DNA from: Clostridia bacterium
GTDB taxonomy: Bacteria > Bacillota > Clostridia > Oscillospirales > CAG-272
Assembly (NCBI GenBank): GCA_900768535.1
Contig: CAAGDE010000082.1
Span: 1-32,825 of the forward strand
Reading direction: 5' to 3'
Length of the DNA stretch: 32,825 nucleotides
Position numbers and translations under genes: made by a program. Positions within the stretch are counted from its first letter, which is position 1. Each line of letters opens with the position of its first letter. Shown here piece by piece: positions 7,519 to 14,153 of this stretch. The notes under the pieces were generated by a model. That model saw only the letters and a program-made list of their open reading frames with translations. It ran no database searches and was not told the DNA's origin.

Positions 7519-8298
7519 ATGGAACATACGGTTTTTGTAACCGGAGCGCATAACGGGACAGGATATGCCATTGCCGAGCGGTTCGCGCGCGAGGGCTGGG
7601 CGGTGCTGATCGGAAGCCGCAATCAGGAGAGCGCCGACAATGCCGCCGGGAAGCTGAACCATACCTACGGGGTCTACACAAAGGGCTATTCCTATCAGAC
7701 CGCGACGCCCGACGCGGACGAGGTGCGGGCGATTTTTGAGGACATCCGCGCAAACGGGCATTCGGTCGGGGCGCTGGTCCTCAACGCGGCAAACCTCGGC
7801 ATGAATCAGGTGAGCATGGAGCTGGACATCCGCGACTTCATGGGGGTCTACAACACCAATATTTTCTGGAATTTTCTCATGGCGCGGGAAGCGGCAAAGC
7901 AGATGCGCGAGGCGGGCGGCGGGTCGATTGTGTTCATCGGCTCCAATTCGGCTCTGCGCGTGACCGAAAACCGTTGCGCTTACTGCTCCTCCAAAAGTGC
8001 GATGATCGGAATGTCCAAGTCGCTTGCGGTGGACTGGGGAAAGTGGAACATCCGCTCCAACGTGGTTCTGCCGGGGATGATTAAAACCGAACGGTGGGAG
8101 AACAACGTGAACAACGCGAAATACTGCCTGCCGAACTATACCCCGCTGCATGACATCGCGGAATTCGAGGATATCGCAAACGCGGCGTGGTACTTCGGCA
8201 GTGAGCAGTCCCGCAACACAACGGGAACCGAGCTGGCGGTGGACGGCGGGATGCTGGCACAGCTGACCCCGAACATCAACCGCACTCTGTGGGAGTGA
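7519..8298 (+). CDS. SDR-family NAD(P)-dependent oxidoreductase
   Basis: A 259-residue classical short-chain dehydrogenase. TGAHNGTG (8-15) is the nucleotide-binding loop, LNAAN (89-93) corresponds to NNAG, and Ser142-Tyr155-Lys159 (YCSSK) form the catalytic set. The C-terminal GTELAVDGGM is the usual SDR ending. Within this operon it probably oxidises a sugar or interconverts a keto-sugar acid; the substrate cannot be read from the sequence. The start at 7519 has AGGGGAGA upstream; the longer frame from 7441 overlaps dgoD and is rejected. The dgoK remnant begins five bases after its stop. Confidence 0.85.
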   Translation: MEHTVFVTGAHNGTGYAIAERFAREGWAVLIGSRNQESADNAAGKLNHTYGVYTKGYSYQTATPDADEVRAIFEDIRANGHSVGALVLNAANLGMNQVSMELDIRDFMGVYNTNIFWNFLMAREAAKQMREAGGGSIVFIGSNSALRVTENRCAYCSSKSAMIGMSKSLAVDWGKWNIRSNVVLPGMIKTERWENNVNNAKYCLPNYTPLHDIAEFEDIANAAWYFGSEQSRNTTGTELAVDGGMLAQLTPNINRTLWE

Positions 8299-8302
8299 CG
8301 GC

Positions 8303-8400
8303 ATGACGGTTCTTTCCGTCGACGGCGGCACAACCAACACGCGGCTTGCGCTGGCGCGGAACGGATTGCACTTGTTTTTGAAAAAGAGGAAAACGCATGA
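8303..8400 (+). pseudogene. dgoK: 2-dehydro-3-deoxygalactonokinase remnant with large internal deletion
   Basis: ATG 8303 opens MTVLSVDGGTTNTRL, matching the N-terminal phosphate-binding loop (DxGTTNxR) of 2-dehydro-3-deoxygalactonokinases, which are about 300 residues. Only a dozen or so codons fit. In another frame, GAERIALVFEKEENA ends at a TGA (8398-8400) that overlaps the aldolase ATG, the overlap pattern used elsewhere in this operon, and reads like the kinase C-terminus. The simplest explanation is a deletion of most of the gene, with a frame change, between about 8345 and 8355. The first frame runs on as a meaningless 55-codon stub to 8470. Confidence 0.7.
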
Positions 8401-9086
8401 AGAAAAACGAACTGATACAGGAAATCCGAGAGGCGGCAATCATCGCCATCATTCGCGGCGTGGAGCGTGAAAGCCTGCCGCCACTGCTGGACGCACTGGC
8501 GGCAGGCGGGATTCGGTTTGCGGAAATTACCTTTGACCAAACGGGAAGGACAGCAAACACGGAAACCGCGCAGAGCATTGCCGATATGAAAAAACGGATG
8601 GCGGGCAGGATGCACATCGGTGCGGGAACGGTGATGACGGTCGGACAGGCAGACCAAGCCATGACAGCGGGCGCGGAGTTCCTGATTTCCCCGAACGTAA
8701 ATCCCGATGTCATCCGACACACCGTGGCGGCGGACTGCGTGTCCATCCCGGGTGCCATGACCCCGACAGAGGCGGCAACTGCTTACGGGAGCGGCGCGGA
8801 TTTCGTCAAGCTCTTTCCCGCGGATACGTTGGGACTGCCCTATATCAAAGCACTAATGGCACCGCTTTCGCACATCCCGTTCCTTGCGGTCGGCGGAGTC
8901 AACGACCGCAACCTCGGAGACTTCCTTGCCGCAGGGCTTGCCGGAGTCGGTGTCGGTTCGGCACTCACGCCAAAGGATCGGATCGCCGCAGGGGATTTTG
9001 AAGCAATCTCCGAGATGGCAAAACGGTATACGGATGCAGCTTTCACCGCGCAGAAATTTCAGAGCGAGTCCGAGCTGAAAAGCTGA
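8397..9086 (+). CDS. KDPG/KDPGal aldolase
   Basis: A 229-residue class I aldolase that cleaves 2-dehydro-3-deoxy-6-phospho-sugar acids to pyruvate and glyceraldehyde 3-phosphate. Arg20 (IIRG), Glu43 (FAEITF) and the Schiff-base Lys138 (DFVKLFPA) are present, as are HIGAGTV, SPNVNPDVI and the phosphate-binding AVGGV and GVGVGSAL segments. The length is normal. GAGGAAAACGC precedes the start. It is the last gene of the operon, followed by terminators. With the neighbouring kinase dead, its phosphorylated substrate must come from another kinase or from another pathway. Confidence 0.9.
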   Translation: MKKNELIQEIREAAIIAIIRGVERESLPPLLDALAAGGIRFAEITFDQTGRTANTETAQSIADMKKRMAGRMHIGAGTVMTVGQADQAMTAGAEFLISPNVNPDVIRHTVAADCVSIPGAMTPTEAATAYGSGADFVKLFPADTLGLPYIKALMAPLSHIPFLAVGGVNDRNLGDFLAAGLAGVGVGSALTPKDRIAAGDFEAISEMAKRYTDAAFTAQKFQSESELKS

Positions 9087-9113
9087 AAAATAATTACAGG
9101 GATTAAAATTTTG

Positions 9114-9139
9114 AAGGGGCTGTAAAAAAGCCCCTTTTT
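9114..9139 (+). terminator. Intrinsic terminator of the galactonate operon
   Basis: AAGGGGCT (9114-9121) pairs with AGCCCCTT (9129-9136) around the loop GTAAAAA, followed by a T run ending at 9139. It lies 28 bases after the aldolase stop. Confidence 0.85.
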
Positions 9140-9184
9140 CAATGCAATATCCGATCCCGCAACGCAAGGGTGCGGTCAGCCTGT

Positions 9185-9212
9185 CCGGTACCGCGCGGGA
9201 CCGGGCTTTTTT
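9185..9212 (+). terminator. Second terminator-like hairpin
   Basis: CCGGTACC and GGGACCGG (9185-9204, one A-G mismatch, loop GCGC) followed by GC and T6 (9207-9212). It reads on the plus strand and would back up the first terminator and shield the converging AraC gene, whose stop is at 9220. Confidence 0.65.
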
Positions 9213-9219
9213 ATCCGCT

Positions 9220-10242
9220 TTACGACTTCTTTTCTTCCGTCTGTTCCGAATCGGAGGCTGTTTTCTGCATGGCTTTGCGGTAGGCGGTTGGGGTCATGCC
9301 GAATTTCTTCCGAAAGGCGGTTACCAGTCCGTTGCGGTGTTCATAGCCGACCGAATTCACGATTTCTTCCAATGACATATCCGATTCCTTCAGGAAAAAA
9401 CGCACATATTCCAGCCTTGCCGCGATGATATACTCCTGCGGTGAAATATCTGTAAATTTGCGGAACAGATTGGTAAAATACTTCCTGTCGAAATGGGAAA
9501 GCTCTGCCAATTGATTGACGGTGACAGTGGAAAGATGACGGTGCACATAATCGCATGCCTGCTGAACAACAAGGTTGTTGTCCCGCTTGCCGCGATGCGC
9601 GCTGTCCTGCTTTTCGGCGTCAGTTTTTGTCTGTTCGGGCGCTTTGAGGAAAGAGAAGAACATTGCCGCCACGGCGCGGATATAGTCGGGCGAGGGGATG
9701 GGGTTCTGCTCGTAGATCATGAATTTTGCAAGCGACAGCAGCTTTTCCGGCTCGTCACAAAGCAGAAACGGTTCGGGGGAAAGTGCCCGCAGCTTCTCAA
9801 GCAGATAGTTGCTGTAGCCGCCGCAGACCTGTAGCCAGACCAACCGCCACGGATCGGCTGCATCGGTCTGATAACGCTGCGGAACCAACGGCGGGGTATA
9901 GACCACATCTCCCGCCCGGCATTGCTTGCCGTAAACGGTTCCTTTTCCGCTGAGCACGAATTTCAGGGTCAGAACGTCCTCGTAGCGGTCGATAAAATAG
10001 GTGGCAGCAGGGAAATCCAACCCCAACTTGAACCAACGGATGCTCTCGTCTGCGGTCAGGATCGTGACGCAATCCATGTAGTAGTCCGCGCTTGTCGGGG
10101 CAAACGGGGAGAGCGAGGAGACATAGTCGCGCTCGGTCAGATTTCCTGCGGCGCGTGCGCTGTCGGGCAGATATCCGCGTTCGTAGTAGTAATGGTTGAT
10201 TTTCGGATAATGTAAGGTTCTGCCGATATATGAGGATGCCAT
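9220..10242 (-). CDS. AraC-family transcriptional regulator
   Basis: The protein has 340 residues. An N-terminal cupin-like sensor domain (about 60-200; SGKGTVYGKQCRAGDVVYTPP is typical beta-barrel sequence) is followed by a two-helix-turn-helix AraC/XylS domain (about 232-330) with LAELSHFDRKYFTNLFRKF and IVNSVGYEHRNGLVTAFRKK, then GMTPTAYRK. GGAGGTGG precedes the start at 10242. It is divergent from surface operon 1 with about 300 bp between start codons, and it converges on the galactonate operon. It most likely activates one of these in response to a sugar; which one is unknown. Confidence 0.9.
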   Translation of the reverse strand: MASSYIGRTLHYPKINHYYYERGYLPDSARAAGNLTERDYVSSLSPFAPTSADYYMDCVTILTADESIRWFKLGLDFPAATYFIDRYEDVLTLKFVLSGKGTVYGKQCRAGDVVYTPPLVPQRYQTDAADPWRLVWLQVCGGYSNYLLEKLRALSPEPFLLCDEPEKLLSLAKFMIYEQNPIPSPDYIRAVAAMFFSFLKAPEQTKTDAEKQDSAHRGKRDNNLVVQQACDYVHRHLSTVTVNQLAELSHFDRKYFTNLFRKFTDISPQEYIIAARLEYVRFFLKESDMSLEEIVNSVGYEHRNGLVTAFRKKFGMTPTAYRKAMQKTASDSEQTEEKKS

Positions 10243-10281
10243 TTTTCCACCTCCGAAAGTGACAGAAATGTCTGCTCCTCT

Positions 10282-10310
10282 ATTATATCAAATTTCCTTC
10301 GTGTTGTCAA
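10282..10310 (-). promoter_or_regulatory. Consensus promoter of the AraC gene
   Basis: TTGACA (10305-10310), 17-bp spacer, TATAAT (10282-10287) on the minus strand, ending 40 bases before the start codon at 10242. Confidence 0.85.
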
Positions 10311-10341
10311 GATGGAATGATATCCCAAAAACAAACGGGTC

Positions 10342-10382
10342 AATTTGTGCTGAATGTACAAAAAAATCCTTGCGAATTTGTG
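10342..10382. promoter_or_regulatory. Candidate AraC-type half-sites (direct repeat)
   Basis: AATTTGTG occurs at 10342-10349 and again at 10375-10382, with GA/TG matches continuing after each copy. The 33-bp spacing is about three helical turns, and the repeats lie between the two divergent promoters. AraC proteins typically bind direct repeats, so this is a plausible operator; binding is inferred. Confidence 0.4.
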
Positions 10383-10427
10383 AAAAGTGAATCTGTCAGA
10401 GGGAAAGGCATGAGAATAGCGGACATT

Positions 10428-10496
10428 TTGTTGCAACAATGCGACATCCCTTTCTTGAATGTGGGGGACGGTTATAGTATAATGGTGTCAAGACAC
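10428..10496 (+). promoter_or_regulatory. Promoter of surface operon 1 with flanking palindromes
   Basis: TTGAAT (10455-10460), 17-bp spacer, TATAAT (10478-10483). Upstream is a perfect 12-bp palindrome TTGTTGCAACAA (10428-10439). At the expected start of transcription is the inverted repeat GTGTCAAGACAC (10485-10496). Both could be protein sites. The start codon is at 10539, so the leader is only about 50 bases. Confidence 0.75.
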
Positions 10497-10538
10497 GGGG
10501 CGGTATGTTCCCGTGCAAACATAAGGAAGGTGAATGTT

Positions 10539-12401
10539 ATGAAGCGAACCCCTACCAAGCTCCTTTGTATTCTGATCGCAGCTGTGATGATTCTGGTTGC
10601 ACTTCCCGTTGCTGCCTCGGCAGACGACGCGGGATCTGCTGTGACCTCTGCCGAGATCACCATGACTCCGGGCGCGTCCATTCGGGTGGACGGCGAGATC
10701 GGCATTCGGTTTGAAGCAACCGTTTCGAAGCTGTGGGCTGAAACCTACGGAGCGGATCAAATGAAGGTCGGTATGATTATCGCGCCCACCGAAAAGATCA
10801 CGGGCGAATTTACCGACACTGCCATGCAGGAGGGCGACTACATCAAGCAGGAAAGCTCCGGTTGGTATTCCCGTAACGAGGACGGAAGTCTGACTTACCG
10901 CGTCGCGTTGGTCGGAATTCCGGAAACCGCCGCTGCTGTGACCACCAAGTTTTCTGCGCGTGCGTATGCCGAGATTACGTCGGGGAGCGAGACGCTCGTT
11001 TACTGGTCGGCGTTCGACAAGGGTGCAAACAAGCGTTCCATCCACGATGTCGCACAGCTTGCAAAGCTGAATTCCGCAGATTATGCGAACAACGAAACGA
11101 TTCAAAGACTGGTTTCTCTGGCGCCTGCGACCGATACGATGTTCTCTTATGCGCAGGAAAATCCTTCGCAGTATATTGCGAACATCGGCTTTGACTCCTT
11201 CTCGTTCCCCAAGAGCATTGCGAATGTGGACGATCTGCGGACGCAGATTCAGGTCAAGTCCAACACCACGCTGACCGTTGGGCAGAAGGTGGAATTCGAC
11301 TTCGCGTTCCTGTTTGACAGCAGTGAAGCCGCGGGCAAGAGCGGAGACTACAACTTCTGGTTGGTTGACTCGACCAAGTCGCTGGAGGAGGGCATTTTCA
11401 GCACACTGCACTCGTGCTATTCCGGCACTACCAACTGTGCAAACCGGGTCTATTCGGGCGCGAAGCTGACGGGCGGAAAGACCACGATCTTTGAGAACGG
11501 CTCCAACCTGCACTGGGATCATCGGTATTATCACATTACCATTGAGGTGCTTCCCGGTACGACAGCAACGGGCAACCGTGCGCAGGTGATTACCACCTAC
11601 ACAGAGATCGGCAGAAGCGACCCGAAGAGCGCATCGGTCATTTCGTACCCGACCAAGGACGCGCCCGAGACGCTGACGCTCCTGTTTGCAAGCGCCAAGA
11701 CCCCGTATGAGATCAGCAACCTGAGGGTCAGCGATCTGGAAGAGGGCAGAACCGCAACGCTGTTTACCAAGATCGGCTCGATGGATGAGACTTATGTTAC
11801 GATCAATGAAAACAGCTTCCGCTATACCGAAGCATACCGCAGCGCCGCAGACCAGAGAGCCAATTCGATCATGCGGGTCAATCTGCCTGTTACGGTTGGG
11901 CAGAAGATTGAATTCGATTATACATGGCTCGGCTCTCATATCGGAGAAGAGACATGGAATGAAGTGTACTTCTGGCTTGAGAACGCAAACCGTACCGTGA
12001 AGTTTTGGGAGGATTATGCGTATACCTCCGCATGGTTCTATTACTATACCGGTAACGGAGCAAACGGAAAGGACATCCAGCAGGCGGCGTTCAAGAATAA
12101 GATCGTCAACGGTGACGGTAAGGGCAAGTTCAATGACGGCGAGAAGGGTGACGGCAGAAATATGCCGTGGGATATCGAGAAATACAAAATTTCAATCGCA
12201 ATCACGGAAGGGACCGACGGCAACGCGCTCTTCACCTACACCATTACCGTAAACGACGGCTCCGCGCATCAGGGCAAGTTCTGCACGATCGATTATCAGT
12301 CCGCAACCAAGGTTTCCGATCTGGAAAACGCTACGCTGAGCTTTGCTTCCCTGTGGGTTGCATATGAGATCTCCAATGTTACGGTTACCGATATTCAATA
12401 A
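10539..12401 (+). CDS. Secreted protein: shared YGAD domain plus two tandem lectin-like beta-sandwich repeats
   Basis: A 620-residue exported protein. Residues 1-28 are a signal peptide (KR, hydrophobic core, AASA cleavage). Residues 43-200 hold a domain with GASIR, GIRFEA, ETYGAD and VKVGMIIAP that recurs in the protein at 22292-23989. Residues 213-400 and 412-618 are two diverged copies of one unit: (L/V)TVGQK(V/I)EFD, then YNFWL or VYFWL, a Trp-containing strand, YxI(T/S)IxxxxGT, and AxxxYEISN(L/V)xV. This is the pattern of concanavalin-like sandwich domains that bind or cleave glycans; no catalytic Glu pair stands out, so binding is more likely. There is no C-terminal anchor. AAGGAAGGTGA precedes ATG 10539; the frame open from 10317 begins upstream of the promoter. 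Confidence 0.75.
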   Translation: MKRTPTKLLCILIAAVMILVALPVAASADDAGSAVTSAEITMTPGASIRVDGEIGIRFEATVSKLWAETYGADQMKVGMIIAPTEKITGEFTDTAMQEGDYIKQESSGWYSRNEDGSLTYRVALVGIPETAAAVTTKFSARAYAEITSGSETLVYWSAFDKGANKRSIHDVAQLAKLNSADYANNETIQRLVSLAPATDTMFSYAQENPSQYIANIGFDSFSFPKSIANVDDLRTQIQVKSNTTLTVGQKVEFDFAFLFDSSEAAGKSGDYNFWLVDSTKSLEEGIFSTLHSCYSGTTNCANRVYSGAKLTGGKTTIFENGSNLHWDHRYYHITIEVLPGTTATGNRAQVITTYTEIGRSDPKSASVISYPTKDAPETLTLLFASAKTPYEISNLRVSDLEEGRTATLFTKIGSMDETYVTINENSFRYTEAYRSAADQRANSIMRVNLPVTVGQKIEFDYTWLGSHIGEETWNEVYFWLENANRTVKFWEDYAYTSAWFYYYTGNGANGKDIQQAAFKNKIVNGDGKGKFNDGEKGDGRNMPWDIEKYKISIAITEGTDGNALFTYTITVNDGSAHQGKFCTIDYQSATKVSDLENATLSFASLWVAYEISNVTVTDIQ

Positions 12402-12414
12402 GGAGGCAAACGCG

Positions 12415-12558
12415 ATGAAAAAGACGAATTATGAGCATCCCGTTGCAAATATATTGGCTCTTGCCCCCGACGATCTGCTCTGCACGTCCGTCGGTTGGGA
12501 CGCCGCGAATAAGGAAGATGTTGTCCGCGCAAAGCAGGGGTGGTTCACGATTGAGTGA
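12415..12558 (+). CDS. Small peptide (47 aa) of the MKKT...P type
   Basis: A 47-residue protein starting MKKTNYEHPVANILALAPDD and ending KQGWFTIE, with no signal peptide or membrane segment. AAGGAGGCAAACGCG precedes the start, 13 bases after the previous stop. The peptide at 24006 has the same length, a basic start with Lys-Lys-Thr, a Tyr then Pro around position 8, a hydrophobic stretch with Ala-Pro/Cys-Pro-Asp near 20, a Ser/Thr turn near 27, and an acidic/aromatic second half. Both follow a gene for a secreted protein with the shared domain. The function is unknown; a signal peptide precursor, modified-peptide precursor or small regulator is possible. Confidence 0.65.
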   Translation: MKKTNYEHPVANILALAPDDLLCTSVGWDAANKEDVVRAKQGWFTIE

Positions 12559-12576
12559 CCGTCCGGGCAAAAGACT

Positions 12577-12602
12577 CCGCCGCATCCGGGAGGATGCGGC
12601 GG
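12577..12602 (+). other. Strong intercistronic hairpin without T tract
   Basis: CCGCCGCATCC (12577-12587) pairs perfectly with GGATGCGGCGG (12592-12602), an 11-bp GC-rich stem with a GGGA loop. There is no U-run after it, so it is not a standard terminator. It separates the peptide gene from the lipoprotein genes and may stabilise or cut off part of the transcript. Confidence 0.7.
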
Positions 12603-12629
12603 GCATTGAGTGAAAGGGGAACGATCAGA

Positions 12630-12875
12630 ATGCGAAAAAATCGGTTGGTTCGGGCGGCTCTGACCCTGCTGTGCGCAATGACGTTGTGCTTTGCGGGCGC
12701 TTGCAGCGATCCGAAGAACGGCGGAGGGATCGAAACCGAGGCTCCGACCGTTGCGGTGGAAACCGGGGCGGAACAGCCCGCGCGATCCGAGTCGACGACC
12801 GAAACAGCATCCGAAGCGGAATCGGAGACGATGTCCGGGACGGACGATGAGAAGAACTGGACGCCGTTTTATTGA
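12630..12875 (+). CDS. Small lipoprotein (81 aa)
   Basis: A short lipoprotein precursor: MRKNRL basic start, hydrophobic core, lipobox ending at Cys25 (FAGAC). The mature ~56 residues are Thr/Ser/Glu-rich, low-complexity and acidic, ending NWTPFY. It has no recognisable domain. AAAGGGGAACGATCAGA precedes ATG 12630; the earlier in-frame ATG at 12555 would add a tail before the signal and overlap the previous stop. It may be a surface spacer or a degenerate start of a larger lipoprotein, since its sequence resembles the linkers that follow the lipobox in neighbouring genes. Confidence 0.6.
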   Translation: MRKNRLVRAALTLLCAMTLCFAGACSDPKNGGGIETEAPTVAVETGAEQPARSESTTETASEAESETMSGTDDEKNWTPFY

Positions 12876-12909
12876 TTCTGTCCCTTTTGCAAGTGAATCG
12901 GAGGAACCT

Positions 12910-14133
12910 ATGAAAAACAGAAAGACCCGAAACCGCCGCCGCGGGGGTGCGCTTCTCGCGCTCCTGCTCCTGACGGCGGTTCTGATAACCGGGTGCGGCA
13001 CGGGCATTTCAGACCCGACGACCGACACCAAGCCCAATACGCAGCCCGAAACCAAAAAGGAAAATACATCCGATATGACACAGGATACAACCAAAAAAGA
13101 GGAGACGACCACGGCTCCCCAGAATCCGACCGAAGCCAAGCAGAAGGGCTACGTGGTCGTAACCGATACCGTCAAAGCAGACGGAAGCACCGATGTAACC
13201 AAAGCGTTGCAGGAGCTGATTGACGCAAATCCGAATCGAACCTTGTTCTTCCCGGACGGAACCTATCTCATCAGCGCCCCGTTGAAAACCCCTGCCGACC
13301 CGTTGTATGCGGTGTCGCTTCTGCTTTCGGATTTTGCCGTAATCAAGGCAAATCACAAGTGGTTTTCAGGCAATGCCATGATTTGTCTCGGCGGAAAGCT
13401 ACCTGCAAACTCCAGTGCGGCGTGCAGTAACTATTCGCTCTGCGGCGGCGTGATTGACGGGAGCGGGATTGCCTCCGCCGTGTCGATTGACAGCGGTCGC
13501 GAGACCCGCATTCAGAATATTGCAATCAAGAATGCATTGATCGGAATTCATATCAAGCACGGCGCAAACAACGGCTCATCCGACGCCGATCTCTCCAATG
13601 TCAGCATCATCGGAAACGGAACCACACTTTCCACAGGCATTCTGGTGGAGGGCTACGATAATACCATTACCAATGTCCGCATCGGGAACGTGCAGGTCGG
13701 CGTGCGTCTGAAAGCGAGCGCGAATATGCTGCGCAACATCCACCCGTTGTTCTACGGTTCCTACGGCAGCTATGAGACCAGCTACGGCTTCTGGGACGAA
13801 GCGGGAACGAACTGGTATGATTTTTGTTACAGCGACCATTTCCGTGTTGGCTTCAAGCTGGCAAAGAACGTGCACAGCACCTTTACCAACTGCTTTGTGT
13901 TCTGGTATGATGACAACGGAGCGGGCAAGAATTATGTTACAACCGCGTTTGAAGCGGACGGTCGCTTTGACAGCACGGTTGACGGCTTCAAGGTAGGCTT
14001 CCGCAGCGACCGTGAAAGCTGTGTGCTGAAGGTTGGCGAAAGCGGCGGCACGGGACGGCTTGAAATGATGTGGGTAACGGGCAATTCCCGCGCGGTGTCC
14101 TTTGATGTCTATCGGCAATACCTGAAAGAATGA
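12910..14133 (+). CDS. Beta-helix (pectate lyase-like) lipoprotein
   Basis: A 407-residue lipoprotein: basic start, hydrophobic core, lipobox LITGC (Cys29), and a Thr/Pro/Lys linker to about residue 80. The rest looks like a right-handed parallel beta-helix of the pectate-lyase/glycosidase type: DGSTDVTKALQELID followed by RTLFFPDGTYLIS is the usual opening of this superfamily, then repeats rich in N, G, I and V (GGVIDGSGI, TRIQNIAIKNALIGIHIKHG, NTITNVRIGNVQVGVRLK). Such proteins bind or cut polysaccharides. Catalytic residues cannot be assigned. CGGAGGAAC precedes the start. Confidence 0.75.
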   Translation: MKNRKTRNRRRGGALLALLLLTAVLITGCGTGISDPTTDTKPNTQPETKKENTSDMTQDTTKKEETTTAPQNPTEAKQKGYVVVTDTVKADGSTDVTKALQELIDANPNRTLFFPDGTYLISAPLKTPADPLYAVSLLLSDFAVIKANHKWFSGNAMICLGGKLPANSSAACSNYSLCGGVIDGSGIASAVSIDSGRETRIQNIAIKNALIGIHIKHGANNGSSDADLSNVSIIGNGTTLSTGILVEGYDNTITNVRIGNVQVGVRLKASANMLRNIHPLFYGSYGSYETSYGFWDEAGTNWYDFCYSDHFRVGFKLAKNVHSTFTNCFVFWYDDNGAGKNYVTTAFEADGRFDSTVDGFKVGFRSDRESCVLKVGESGGTGRLEMMWVTGNSRAVSFDVYRQYLKE

Positions 14134-14153
14134 GAGGAAAAGGAGAATCGCTT

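Noticed and set aside
8401..8470. Continuation of the dgoK stub into the aldolase gene
   Set aside because: The frame beyond the junction has no kinase similarity and overlaps intact coding sequence in another frame.
10317..10538. Upstream extension of the secreted protein to 10317
   Set aside because: It begins before the promoter at 10455-10483 and would bury the signal peptide.
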